From Arsenophonus nilaparvatae (GTDB lineage Bacteria > Pseudomonadota > Gammaproteobacteria > Enterobacterales > Enterobacteriaceae): a stretch of DNA of 64,000 nucleotides. Position numbers and translations under genes: made by a program. Position 1 is the stretch's first letter. Each line of letters starts with the position of its first letter. The notes below the pieces were generated by a model, which was not told the origin of the DNA, ran no database searches, and worked only from the letters and a program-made list of their open reading frames with translations. Below, one piece after another: positions 8,738-16,634 of this stretch. The stretch lies in the NCBI RefSeq assembly GCF_000757905.1, contig NZ_JRLH01000001.1. One strand, 5' to 3'.

Positions 8738-9256
8738 GTGTTAAAAAAAATTCGCCAGCAGATTATCCAACAAGGGCCTAAATTGATGCGTTTACCATTA
8801 AAAGCTACACCTTTTATATTAGAGCGTCAAATTCTGGAGCAATTACTAAGTTGGCAATTTCAGCAGGCATTAAACGATGGCGAACTGGATTTTTTGCAGA
8901 ATAAATGGCTAAGAGTTGAGGTGCAAGATGTACAACTTGTTTGGTATATTAGCCTGCAGGCAGGTAAAATCATAGTTAGTAAGGATCAACAAGCAGATGT
9001 CAGTTTTTGTAGTGATGCGAATGATTTAATTTTAATTGCCGCGCGTAAAGAAGATCCTGACACCTTATTTTTCCAACGTCGATTGCATATCGAAGGTGAT
9101 ACAGAGCTTGGTTTGTATGTAAAAAACCTGTTAGATGCATTTGAGTTAGAGACCATGCCGGCAATTTTACGTTTTGGTTTATTGCAATTAGCCGATTTGA
9201 TTAAACTAGTACAAAATGAAAATATTGATTATAAAGAGCGTGCATTATCATGCTAA
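8738..9256 (+). CDS. ubiT: UbiT, SCP2-domain ubiquinone biosynthesis accessory factor
   Basis: A 172-residue SCP2/sterol-carrier-like lipid-binding protein matching E. coli UbiT (YhbT), e.g. LSWQFQQALNDGELDFL and PDTLFFQRRLHIEGDTELGL. UbiT binds hydrophobic ubiquinone intermediates and is required for the anaerobic pathway. Translation most likely starts at the GTG at 8738 with TAAGAGG nine bases upstream. The gene overlaps yhbS by seven bases. Expression is probably raised without oxygen through the FNR-like site at 8679. Confidence 0.93.
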   Translation: MLKKIRQQIIQQGPKLMRLPLKATPFILERQILEQLLSWQFQQALNDGELDFLQNKWLRVEVQDVQLVWYISLQAGKIIVSKDQQADVSFCSDANDLILIAARKEDPDTLFFQRRLHIEGDTELGLYVKNLLDAFELETMPAILRFGLLQLADLIKLVQNENIDYKERALSC

Positions 9257-9756
9257 TTCGAGTTGAAATTCCTATTGATGCGCCAGGTATTGATCAATTA
9301 TTACGTCAAACTTTTCCCACCAATGCTGAGGCTGATTTGGTGCAGAAATTGCGTCAGGACGGTTTATTGGTATTGGGAATGGTGGCGACTGATGATAAAG
9401 GAAAAATTATTGGCTATATCGGTTTTACGTTAGTAGATGTCAACGGTGATAAGGAGTGTCAATGGGTGGGGTTAGCGCCATTAGTTGTTGATAGCGCTTA
9501 TCAGCGACAAGGTATTGGGGCAAAATTGGTTTGTGAGGGATTAGATAGTCTAAACGAATTTGGTTATAAAGCGGTAGTAGTGTTGGGTGATCCGGACTAT
9601 TACCGTCGTTTTGGTTTTACTCAGGCTTTACCGCATAAATTAACATGTAAATGGCCTGGAATGGAGGCCTATTTTCAAGTTTATGCGTTAGATAATGGTA
9701 ATTTAGCCGATTATTCAGGATTGGTTAATTTTTCGTCTTATTTTGATGATTGCTAA
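9250..9756 (+). CDS. yhbS: YhbS, GNAT-family N-acetyltransferase
   Basis: A 168-residue GNAT protein. The acetyl-CoA-binding motif A is visible as VDSAYQRQGIGAKLVCEGL (about residues 79-97), with the Q/RxxGxG/A signature. The tail DPDYYRRFGFTQALPHKL is typical of YhbS, which in E. coli lies next to yhbT (ubiT). Its 5' end overlaps ubiT, and its last 42 bases overlap the convergent yhbQ. The acetyl acceptor is not known from sequence. Confidence 0.9.
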   Translation: MLIRVEIPIDAPGIDQLLRQTFPTNAEADLVQKLRQDGLLVLGMVATDDKGKIIGYIGFTLVDVNGDKECQWVGLAPLVVDSAYQRQGIGAKLVCEGLDSLNEFGYKAVVVLGDPDYYRRFGFTQALPHKLTCKWPGMEAYFQVYALDNGNLADYSGLVNFSSYFDDC

Positions 9757-10038
9757 TTTGGCAAGATAACCAACCAGATCTAAAGGTTGGTCTGCGACAA
9801 GTTGTTCTTTTTGTGCTTTGGTTAATTGTTTTATTTGATATTCTAAGGACAATGCCTCTGAATGACTTGTTAGTTGGCATTGGTAGACTAATAAAAGAGG
9901 GGGTTTACCTCTTAAAGCTTTAGCACCTTTGCCTAAGAGATGTTGTTGTAGGCGGCGCTCGATATCTGTGGTGATACCAGTATAAAGCGCATTTTGTCCA
10001 TTTCTTATCAAGTAAATTGACCAATGCTTTTTCATCAT
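9715..10038 (-). CDS. yhbQ: YhbQ, GIY-YIG nuclease-fold protein
   Basis: A 107-residue single-domain GIY-YIG protein of the UPF0213/YhbQ group. The hallmark motif appears as IYLIRNGQNALYTGITTDIERRLQQH, with Tyr, the GIT turn and the catalytic Arg. E. coli YhbQ is about 100 residues and sits in the same cluster. The 3' end runs 42 bases into yhbS on the other strand, so the two convergent genes share coding DNA. Start is at 10038 or the next Met codon. Confidence 0.9.
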   Translation of the reverse strand: MMKKHWSIYLIRNGQNALYTGITTDIERRLQQHLLGKGAKALRGKPPLLLVYQCQLTSHSEALSLEYQIKQLTKAQKEQLVADQPLDLVGYLAKLAIIKIRRKINQS

Positions 10039-10308
10039 ATTGGTTTGATTAAATTAGGTTTTAGTTAATTTTATAGAAAAAATAAGTCAATTTTCTATAC
10101 TGATTTTGTGGTGATTATGTGCCCTATAAGGTGTGTAAACGCTATTTTAACAAAATTAAAAGAATTATTTTTTATATGTTATTCATTTTTTTTGAAAGAC
10201 AGCAACAAAAAAAACTAATCCAAAATTTTAACTAGTGCCTATACTATGATCTATATCACAGGAATAACCAATAATATTTCTGAATGATAATAATCAATTA
10301 AGGAGTTT

Positions 10309-10602
10309 ATGATGAAAAAATTACCAGCTGCTTTAATTTTGGTTTTAGGTGCGTTGTCATTCGGCGCAATCGCTGATGAGGCAAAACAAGTCATGCAATT
10401 TCCTGCCCAGCAGCCAATGGATGTTGTCTCTGTTGTTGTGGGAGAAACGCCTACTAGTGCCGTTGAGCAGTTAGCTAAAGAAGCTACCAAAAAAGGGGCA
10501 ACTAGCTATTATGTTACCTTTTTAGCCTATACACAAAATAAAGTACAAGCTAATGCCCGCATCTATGGTAACAGTCAAGCTACTTCTCCAGCCTATAGAT
10601 AA
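10309..10602 (+). CDS. Small secreted DUF1471 (YhcN/BhsA-like) protein
   Basis: A 97-residue protein with a cleavable signal peptide (about 1-23, LGALSFGAIADEA). Its mature part has the DUF1471 pattern: SAVEQLAKEATKKGATSYYV, then ARIYGN near the end, as in YhcN, BhsA and McbA, small periplasmic stress-response proteins of Enterobacterales. A strong AAGGAG site lies seven bases before the start. A hairpin terminator follows at 10649-10684, so it is monocistronic. The exact paralogue cannot be assigned. Confidence 0.75.
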   Translation: MMKKLPAALILVLGALSFGAIADEAKQVMQFPAQQPMDVVSVVVGETPTSAVEQLAKEATKKGATSYYVTFLAYTQNKVQANARIYGNSQATSPAYR

Positions 10603-10648
10603 TTGGTAGTATAAATTATCGGATGATGATAGCGCTTTAATTTTTGAT

Positions 10649-10684
10649 AAAAACACGCTGAAGAGTTATTCTCAGCGTGTTTTT
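10649..10684 (+). terminator. Rho-independent terminator after the DUF1471 gene
   Basis: A 13-bp perfect inverted repeat (AAAAACACGCTGA / TCAGCGTGTTTTT) with a short loop and a 3' T run ends the DUF1471 gene. yhbP starts 23 bases later and probably has its own promoter or depends on read-through. Confidence 0.85.
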
Positions 10685-10707
10685 ACTTAAGGATATATAT
10701 TACGACT

Positions 10708-11148
10708 ATGTTAGCTGATCAATCATCATTAGCTATTATGCGACAATATCTTTCGCGTCAGCATGTTTTTTCACTATTTACCTCTTTTCAGTCAGATGTC
10801 TGGCCTGCCATTTGTTTTTATACCTTTAACTCCCAAACGATGTCGTTATATTTTTTGACTGAAACCAGTACTTGCCATGGGCAACTGATGCTTAAAAACC
10901 CGTTTGTGGCTGGCACTATTTGTTGTCAAAATAAAATAGTGGCCAACATAAAAGGAATACAATTTATCGGTAAAGTCGATTCTCTAACCGGCAAAGAAGA
11001 AAAGCAAGCCAGGCAAGATTATAATCGACGATTTCCAGTCGCTATGGCAGCCAGTATCCCTATTTGGCAATTATCTTTACAACAGATAAAAATGGTCAAT
11101 AATAAGTTAGGTTTTGGCACTAAACTGGTCTGGCATCGTGATAGTTAA
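10708..11148 (+). CDS. yhbP: YhbP, UPF0306 FMN-binding split-barrel protein
   Basis: A 146-residue protein of the UPF0306/YhbP family (E. coli 147 residues). It has the split-barrel pattern, starting with QYLSRQHVFSLFTSFQSDVWPAI and followed by SLYFLTETSTCHGQ and a VAGTICC strand. The family resembles pyridoxamine-phosphate-oxidase-like flavin proteins, but its reaction is unknown. Its stop overlaps the convergent nrdG stop by four bases. It belongs to the same ancestral yhb cluster as yhbQ, yhbS, ubiT and ubiUV. Confidence 0.88.
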   Translation: MLADQSSLAIMRQYLSRQHVFSLFTSFQSDVWPAICFYTFNSQTMSLYFLTETSTCHGQLMLKNPFVAGTICCQNKIVANIKGIQFIGKVDSLTGKEEKQARQDYNRRFPVAMAASIPIWQLSLQQIKMVNNKLGFGTKLVWHRDS

Positions 11149-11615
11149 TTCAGTCTATGGATCACTTGATTATGACTACCTCGCCATAATAGATTTGGGT
11201 CATAGCGCGCTTGAATAAATTTACCATCAACTAATACATCAAGATAGTTAACCACGGCTCGTTGATTATCAGTTAATTGGTTAAGGGTATAACCGGTCCA
11301 CAACCAAATATCTTTATCTGGGCATTCGTGTTTAATGCGTTTAACCAGTTGTAAAATCGTCTCTACATTTTGTGGATGTAATGGGTCACCGCCAGAGAGG
11401 GAAAGTCCCTGACGAACGATCCTTTGGTCTTGCAAATTAGTGATGATTTGATTTTCTATTGCTTCGGTAAACGGTTTACCCGAATCAATTTTCCAGGTGC
11501 TTTTGTTGTAACAACCTTTGCATTGATGGAGACAGCCAGCGACAAATAACGTACAACGTGTTCCTGGGCCATTGACCACATCAACCGGGTAATATCGATG
11601 ATAATTCATAATCAT
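11145..11615 (-). CDS. nrdG: NrdG, anaerobic ribonucleotide reductase activase
   Basis: A radical SAM enzyme that generates the glycyl radical on NrdD. The CX3CX2C 4Fe-4S motif is CLHQCKGC (Cys28, Cys32, Cys35), followed by the SAM-binding SLSGGDPLHPQN. From the first ATG it has 156 residues; starting two codons later at MNYHRYYP (11609) would give 154, the E. coli length. The first ATG overlaps the nrdD stop (TAATG), so coupling is likely. Works only with NrdD, the gene directly upstream. Confidence 0.95.
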   Translation of the reverse strand: MIMNYHRYYPVDVVNGPGTRCTLFVAGCLHQCKGCYNKSTWKIDSGKPFTEAIENQIITNLQDQRIVRQGLSLSGGDPLHPQNVETILQLVKRIKHECPDKDIWLWTGYTLNQLTDNQRAVVNYLDVLVDGKFIQARYDPNLLWRGSHNQVIHRLN

Positions 11616-13768
11616 TATCCAAGTTGACCATTTTTCAAATGTTTAACGCGTCGTTTGACTTCTTCTTGTTTACCACTATTGAATGGTCTAGCATCGGGAC
11701 TGCCAAGATAACCACAAACGCGGCGAATAACCGAAACGCGGGTTGGATCATGATTGTCGCAAGATGGGCAGACGAATCCTTTACTGGTACAGGCAAATTC
11801 ACCTGCAAAACCACATTCATAACACTCGTCAATTGGGGTATTGGTGCCATAATAGGGGATATGGTGGTAACTGTAATCCCAGACATCTTCTAATGCTTTT
11901 AAGTTATGCTGTAAGTTTGGATATTCACCGTAGCAGATAAAGCCGCCATTGGCTAAAGCTGGGTAAGGGGCTTCAAAGTCAATTTTATCGTAGGGATTGA
12001 CTTGTTTTTCGACATCCAGATGAAAACTATTGGTATAGTATCCTTTATCAGTAACCCCCTCAATTAAACCGAATTCAGCCACATCTAAGCGACAGAATCG
12101 GTCACATAAATTCTCACTGGGGGTACTATATAAGCTAAATCCATAGCCGGTTTCAGCTTTCCAGTGATCTGTCGCTGCACGTAGCTGCTTAATGATCTGA
12201 TAGGATTTTTGTCGCAGAGTTTGATCATCAAAAACATGTTGTTGCGTACCATAAAGTGCATTGATTGTTTCATGCAGGCCGATATAACCTAAAGAGATCG
12301 ATGCACGACCACGTTTAAATATTTCAGCAATATTGTCTTCTGCTTGTAAACGAACGCCACAAGCACCTTCCATATAAAGAATTGGGGCGACACGCGCTTT
12401 GACATTTTCCAGTCTGGCGATACGCGTCATCAGTGCTTTTTTGGTAATTGCCAATCTGTTATCCAATATTTGGTAAAATCGTTGTTCGTCACCTTTGGCC
12501 TCAATTGCTATCCGGGGCAAGTTAATACTGATCACACCGAGATTATTACGTCCTTCATGAATAGCTTGACCTTGCTCTTCATAAACGCCCAAGAAACTGC
12601 GGCAACCCATCGGTGTTTTGAAAGAGCCGGTGACGTTTACCACCTGCTCGTAGTTAAGAATATCTGGATACATCCGTTTACTGGCACATTCAAGTGCAAG
12701 CTGTTTAATGTCGTATTTGGGATCGCCATATTGGTGATTGACCCCCTTACGGATAGCAAAAACTAATTTTGGAAATACCGCGGTTTTACGATTTTTACCT
12801 AATCCAGCTAAACGATTTTGTAAGATAGATTTTTGGATTAACCGTGACTCTTTTGAGGTTCCTAAGCCAAACCCAAAGGTAACAAAAGGTGTTTGGCCAT
12901 TTGCAGTGTGCAGTGTATTGACTTCATATTCTAGTGATTGAAAAGCGTCATAACACTCTTTTTCTGTTCTGCTCTCAGCATAGGCAAATTGGTCGGCAAT
13001 TTGCCATTCTTTGGCAATTTTTAAGTGTTTTTTATAGCTCGCCTGAACAAATGGAGCCAGCACTTCATCGATACGATTAATGGTAGTACCACCATAAATA
13101 TGGCTGGCCACTTGGGCTATAATTTGTGCTGTGACGGCGGTGGCGGTTGAAATTGATTTTGGTGGCTCAATTTCAGCATTGCCCATTTTAAAACCTTTGG
13201 TTAACATGCCTTGCAAATCGATCAGCATACAGTTAAACATTGGAAAAAATGGTGAGTAATCCAGATCATGATAGTGAATTTCGCCACGTTCATGCGCCAT
13301 AACGACATCACGCGGTAAAATATGTTGTTTAGCATAATGTTTAGCAACAATACCTGCTAATAAATCGCGTTGAGTTGGAATAACCTTACTGTCCTTATTC
13401 GCATTCTCATTAAGTAACGAAACATTACTTTGCTCAATTAAGCCGCGAATTTCGTGAGTGAGACGGCTACGTTGTTCTCTGGCAATGTCCCGTTCATGGC
13501 GATATTCAATGTAATTTCTGGCCAGATCTTTATAAAGACCCGCCATCAGTTGATTTTCAACTGCATCTTGAATTTCATGAATATCAACGGTTTGGCGGTT
13601 GCCTAATTGTTGTTCGACGACTGAGGCGACAACTGCACAATATTGATCATCGCAAATCCCAGTGGCAGTGGCTGCACGCATGACGGCTTCTTTGATCCGA
13701 TTTTTATCAAAAACGACCTGACAACCATCGCGTTTAATAACTACTGTTTTCACAATAGGCTCCTCCAA
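11615..13768 (-). CDS. nrdD: NrdD, anaerobic ribonucleoside-triphosphate reductase
   Basis: A 717-residue class III ribonucleotide reductase (E. coli 712). It begins with an ATP-cone (VIKRDGCQVVFDKNRIKEAV). The C-terminal zinc site has two CxxC pairs (ECYECGFAG and FVCPSCDN), and the glycyl-radical loop RRVCGYLGSPDARP is intact. It supplies deoxynucleotides without oxygen, using formate as reductant in E. coli. GGAGGA precedes the start by five bases. Upstream are paired NrdR boxes and an FNR-like site, which fits repression by NrdR and anaerobic activation. Confidence 0.97.
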   Translation of the reverse strand: MEEPIVKTVVIKRDGCQVVFDKNRIKEAVMRAATATGICDDQYCAVVASVVEQQLGNRQTVDIHEIQDAVENQLMAGLYKDLARNYIEYRHERDIAREQRSRLTHEIRGLIEQSNVSLLNENANKDSKVIPTQRDLLAGIVAKHYAKQHILPRDVVMAHERGEIHYHDLDYSPFFPMFNCMLIDLQGMLTKGFKMGNAEIEPPKSISTATAVTAQIIAQVASHIYGGTTINRIDEVLAPFVQASYKKHLKIAKEWQIADQFAYAESRTEKECYDAFQSLEYEVNTLHTANGQTPFVTFGFGLGTSKESRLIQKSILQNRLAGLGKNRKTAVFPKLVFAIRKGVNHQYGDPKYDIKQLALECASKRMYPDILNYEQVVNVTGSFKTPMGCRSFLGVYEEQGQAIHEGRNNLGVISINLPRIAIEAKGDEQRFYQILDNRLAITKKALMTRIARLENVKARVAPILYMEGACGVRLQAEDNIAEIFKRGRASISLGYIGLHETINALYGTQQHVFDDQTLRQKSYQIIKQLRAATDHWKAETGYGFSLYSTPSENLCDRFCRLDVAEFGLIEGVTDKGYYTNSFHLDVEKQVNPYDKIDFEAPYPALANGGFICYGEYPNLQHNLKALEDVWDYSYHHIPYYGTNTPIDECYECGFAGEFACTSKGFVCPSCDNHDPTRVSVIRRVCGYLGSPDARPFNSGKQEEVKRRVKHLKNGQLG

Positions 13769-13832
13769 TTATTATCCACAACTTAATCACAATTAATCAG
13801 GTAGCATTAAATTGGGGATAACTTGTCTATAA

Positions 13833-13880
13833 ATTCTATATCTAGTGCTTTTAAGTATATTAAAGCACAATATATAGTAT
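13833..13880 (-). promoter_or_regulatory. Pair of NrdR boxes upstream of nrdDG
   Basis: Two 16-bp palindromic elements fit the NrdR box pattern (ACACTATATATTGTGT-like). One is at 13833-13848 (read on the minus strand GCACTAGATATAGAAT); the other is at 13865-13880 (ATACTATATATTGTGC). Their centres are 32 bp apart, about three helical turns, the spacing known for NrdR operator pairs. They lie 65-112 bp before nrdD. NrdR would repress the operon when dATP is high. Confidence 0.75.
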
Positions 13881-13906
13881 TTTGAGGTTATTTAGCAGGG
13901 CTTTTA

Positions 13907-13920
13907 TTGATCTAAAACAA
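13907..13920 (-). promoter_or_regulatory. FNR-like site upstream of nrdDG
   Basis: TTGATCTAAAACAA matches 9 of 10 defined FNR consensus positions (TTGAT-N4-ATCAA). It lies 139 bp before nrdD, upstream of the NrdR boxes, where an anaerobic activator could act. nrdDG is FNR-activated in E. coli; binding here is untested. The rest of 13769-14099 shows only the ribosome site and AT-rich promoter DNA. Confidence 0.4.
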
Positions 13921-14099
13921 AGAAGTTTGATGTTGTTTGCTTTTTAGCTAAATGTTAATAACAGCAGAGAGGTTTAAGTTGCTAATTATTTAAAAATCTT
14001 TATAGAAAAAGTTTCTATAAAGATTTGGTTAAGTAAATGGTTAAATCATAAGCGTTAGCTAAGTTTGATTAGGCATAATATCAAAGTTAGGGGTTTTTA

Positions 14100-14483
14100 T
14101 TAACGAATAGCTATCGCTTCAATTTCAATGCCAACATCTTTTGGTAAGCGAGCAACTTCGACGCAAGAACGAGCAGGATAAGGCGCATTATGTTGGTTAA
14201 AAAACGCTTCATAAGTGGCATTTACTCTCGCAAAATCATTCATATCTTTAACAAAAACGGTAGTTTTAACAATATTAGCCACACTGAGCCCCGCTTTTTC
14301 TACGATAGCCTGAATATTTTTTAGTGACTGTGTTGTTTGGGCAATTATGTCTTCAGCTATTTCACCGGTTTTCGGATCAATCGGAATTTGGCCGGATGTA
14401 ATAAGCATGTTGCCAAGATCAACACCTTGCACATAAGGGCCGATAGCTGCTGGTGCATTTTCAGTTTTAATTTCGTATGACAT
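14100..14483 (-). CDS. ridA: RidA, enamine/imine deaminase
   Basis: A 127-residue RidA (YjgF) protein that hydrolyses reactive 2-aminoacrylate and related imines made by PLP enzymes, protecting them from damage. Family signatures are clear: APAAIGPYVQGVDLGN at the start, TSGQIPIDPKTGE, and the substrate-binding PARSCVEVARLPKDVGIEIEAIA with the key Arg. It follows pyrI with 98 bases between them, the same ridA-pyrI-pyrB order as in E. coli. Confidence 0.96.
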   Translation of the reverse strand: MSYEIKTENAPAAIGPYVQGVDLGNMLITSGQIPIDPKTGEIAEDIIAQTTQSLKNIQAIVEKAGLSVANIVKTTVFVKDMNDFARVNATYEAFFNQHNAPYPARSCVEVARLPKDVGIEIEAIAIR

Positions 14484-14581
14484 AAGTTGTTATTTACCTT
14501 GTAGTCTAAAAGTTAATTATAAATTTACTACCACCACTATTCTAGTGGTCGACATGAATGAGAGGGTTATATAATACTGCA

Positions 14582-15046
14582 TTACATATTATTAATTACC
14601 GCATGTCGATCAAAGGTTTTTTCACAATATTTGCATATCAGAATGACTTCATTATGTCGCTGCTTAATGGTAAAACTGCTACTGACCGGTTCATTATTGC
14701 TAATGCAGTTACTGTTAGGACAGATCAAAACTGCATCAATTTGCTCAGGTAAGGTAATTGATAGCTTTTTTTCCACTTTATAGTCTTTAATACAGTTAAC
14801 CGTGGCATGGGGAGCATACATTGCCAGTTCGTTTGCTTGTTCAGGGGTGAGAAAGGTATTTTCAATTTTAATCAGATCTTTTTTACCTAAGTGATTAGAA
14901 GGTAGATTTAAACCTATGGTAATACGCTGATCAGTTTGCGTTAATTTAAACAACGAAAGTAATTTAAAACCCATTTGGGCAGGAATATGGTCGATAACGG
15001 TGCCACAGCTAATTGCTTCTACTTGTAATTCGTGGTTATTTGCCAT
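14582..15046 (-). CDS. pyrI: PyrI, aspartate carbamoyltransferase regulatory chain
   Basis: A 154-residue regulatory subunit that binds CTP/ATP and holds the ATCase complex together. The allosteric N-terminal domain (about 1-100) contains IDHIPAQMGFKLLSLF; the C-terminal zinc domain has two Cys pairs (CPNSNC and CKYC), all four ligands present. It follows pyrB by 11 bases in one operon controlled by the pyrL attenuator. Confidence 0.97.
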   Translation of the reverse strand: MANNHELQVEAISCGTVIDHIPAQMGFKLLSLFKLTQTDQRITIGLNLPSNHLGKKDLIKIENTFLTPEQANELAMYAPHATVNCIKDYKVEKKLSITLPEQIDAVLICPNSNCISNNEPVSSSFTIKQRHNEVILICKYCEKTFDRHAVINNM

Positions 15047-15057
15047 AATTGAATGCC

Positions 15058-15993
15058 TCAGAAATTAATGGTTTTATTTAAGATCAGTGCTAGAAGTGCT
15101 TGTCGTGCATAAATACCATTACCGGCTTGCTGAAAATAGTAAGCATGTGATGTTTTATCAACATCTGTAGTAATTTCGTCCATGCGTGGTAGAGGATGTA
15201 AAACTTTCATGCCAGGTTTAGCGACAGCTAATTCATGGCTGTTTAAAATGAATTGGGCTTTAACATTGGCATATTCAGAAGGATCTAAACGTTCTTTTTG
15301 CACTCGAGTTATATAGAGAATGTCCAGTTTTGGCAAGACCGCCTCTATGTTGTCATGTAAGCTATAAGTTACCCCTTTTTCTTCTAGCAGATGAAGGATA
15401 TGAGCTGGCATCGATAAAGCTTCAGGTGCAATAAAATAGAGATGATTATTATCAAACTTCGATAATGCTTGGGTTAATGAATGAACGGTTCGGCCATATT
15501 TTAGGTCACCAACCATCGCAATATGCAAATTATTTAAGCTGCCTTGGCTCTCTTGAATGGTAAATAGATCGAGTAATGTCTGGGTAGGATGTTGGTTGGC
15601 ACCATCACCGGCATTGATCACCGGAATTTTTCCTGAAAATTGAGCCGCTAAACGTGATGCACCCTCTTGTGGATGACGGATAACAATGGCATCAACATAT
15701 TGGCTAATAACCGATATCGTATCTGCCAAGGTTTCGCCTTTTTTACCTAACGAAGTATTATTACTGTCGGAAAAACCCACCACCGAAGCACCTAAGCGGT
15801 GAATGGCTGTTTCGAATGAAAGGCGTGTACGGGTGGAAGCTTCAAAGAAACAACTGGCAATCACTTTATGTTTTAGCAGATTCGGTTGGGGATGTTGTTT
15901 TAGTGATGTAGCAACTTCAAGTACAGTGAGTAGATCTTCACGCTTTAAATCATTAATCGAGATTATGTCTCGAAGATACAACGGATTAACCAT
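15058..15993 (-). CDS. pyrB: PyrB, aspartate carbamoyltransferase catalytic chain
   Basis: A 311-residue catalytic subunit making N-carbamoyl-aspartate, the committed step of pyrimidine synthesis. The carbamoyl-phosphate motif STRTRLSFE, the GDGANQHPTQTLLDL segment and the aspartate-binding PLPRMDEI are intact. GGAGGAA sits just upstream of the start. The operon is pyrL-pyrB-pyrI; transcription into pyrB must pass the attenuator at 16041-16067. Confidence 0.97.
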   Translation of the reverse strand: MVNPLYLRDIISINDLKREDLLTVLEVATSLKQHPQPNLLKHKVIASCFFEASTRTRLSFETAIHRLGASVVGFSDSNNTSLGKKGETLADTISVISQYVDAIVIRHPQEGASRLAAQFSGKIPVINAGDGANQHPTQTLLDLFTIQESQGSLNNLHIAMVGDLKYGRTVHSLTQALSKFDNNHLYFIAPEALSMPAHILHLLEEKGVTYSLHDNIEAVLPKLDILYITRVQKERLDPSEYANVKAQFILNSHELAVAKPGMKVLHPLPRMDEITTDVDKTSHAYYFQQAGNGIYARQALLALILNKTINF

Positions 15994-16040
15994 CGTGTTG
16001 TTCCTCCTTTCTTTGTGCCATATCTAAGTATTGTTATGCC

Positions 16041-16067
16041 AAAAAAAAGCCCCTCATTGAGGGGCTT
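16041..16067 (-). terminator. pyrBI attenuator (UTP-sensing terminator)
   Basis: On the minus strand AAGCCCCTC and GAGGGGCTT form a 9-bp stem with a 3-base loop, followed by eight T residues. It lies between the pyrL leader and pyrB. The pyrL reading frame ends inside this hairpin, so a ribosome close behind RNA polymerase blocks it when UTP is scarce and polymerase pauses. This is the E. coli pyrBI mechanism. Confidence 0.93.
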
Positions 16068-16161
16068 GAATAAATAGGGTTAATTGAGGAGGAAATGCAA
16101 TAACTAAATAGCCCAATGGCAGCAATGCATATATTGATTCTTTTAAGCATTGGTTATGCAT
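16054..16161 (-). CDS. pyrL: pyrBI operon leader peptide
   Basis: A 35-codon leader frame (ATG at 16161-16159, TGA at 16056-16054) beginning MHNQCLKESIYALLPLGYL. It has a GGGAGAAG ribosome site just upstream and a strong promoter 27 bp before it. The sequence differs from E. coli PyrL, but the arrangement is the same: the last codons and the stop lie within the attenuator hairpin. It acts by its translation, not by its product. A longer 72-codon frame over the same promoter region is in another phase and has no ribosome site. Confidence 0.85.
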   Translation of the reverse strand: MHNQCLKESIYALLPLGYLVIAFPPQLTLFIQAPQ

Positions 16162-16187
16162 TTCTTCTCCCACAAAAATTTTGGCGC

Positions 16188-16215
16188 ATTATACGCCGCT
16201 CTGTCAGTATAGCAA
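16188..16215 (-). promoter_or_regulatory. Sigma-70 promoter of pyrL-pyrB-pyrI
   Basis: On the minus strand TTGCTA (16215-16210) and TATAAT (16193-16188) are separated by 16 bp, a near-consensus sigma-70 promoter. It would start transcription shortly before the pyrL ribosome site and is placed as in the E. coli pyrBI operon. Confidence 0.75.
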
Positions 16216-16495
16216 GTGATTACAGAAAGAAAATTGAAAAAATGGTTAAAAATATAATGCATTGAATTCAGAAAAAATTTTTGCGCGGTAATAAAATAAT
16301 TGTTACTGAATCTACTGAGGAATATTTTGGCAACATTAAACCTACAATTCTTAGCTGCCAATAATCAAATGGGTGGTATATTTTTCGTTATCTGCTAATC
16401 GAAAATCAATTTTTTTGTTGATATTCACTTAAATAATCATACCCGAGTTGCTTTTTATTAAACAGAACTCGGTAACTTTACTTATTTTTTTATAT

Positions 16496-16553
16496 TGAAC
16501 TTATATTCAAATCATGATCATAAAAAATCCAAATCAATCTGAATATAAATTTC
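16496..16553. promoter_or_regulatory. Possible ArgR operator (ARG boxes) upstream of rraB
   Basis: TGAACTTATATTCA (16496-16509) matches 13 of 14 positions of the ARG-box core TGAATWWWWATTCA and is palindromic over TTGAA..TTCAA. A second, weaker match TGAATATAAATTTC is at 16540-16553. Normal ARG boxes are paired 3 bp apart; here the centres are 44 bp apart. In E. coli this gap would hold the divergent argI promoter, but no argI is present, so this may be a leftover operator. Apart from the pyr promoter, 16216-16634 shows no gene. Confidence 0.35.
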
Positions 16554-16634
16554 TTTGTTGTAATAGTAGCTCTCCTTCGTTGGCTATGGGAGAATGCAAA
16601 AGTTACTGTCATATTAATACAGAGGGAGCGCGAC

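Noticed and set aside
11624..12941. Several open frames of 60-100 codons opposite or out of phase with nrdD
   Set aside because: They shadow the strongly conserved NrdD frame and show no protein family features.
14558..14752. 64-codon plus-strand frame opposite the end of pyrI
   Set aside because: Antisense to the zinc domain of PyrI and without features of a gene.
16143..16361. 72-codon minus-strand frame over the pyrBI promoter
   Set aside because: It spans the -35/-10 region and has no ribosome site; the 35-codon pyrL in another phase fits the attenuator exactly.
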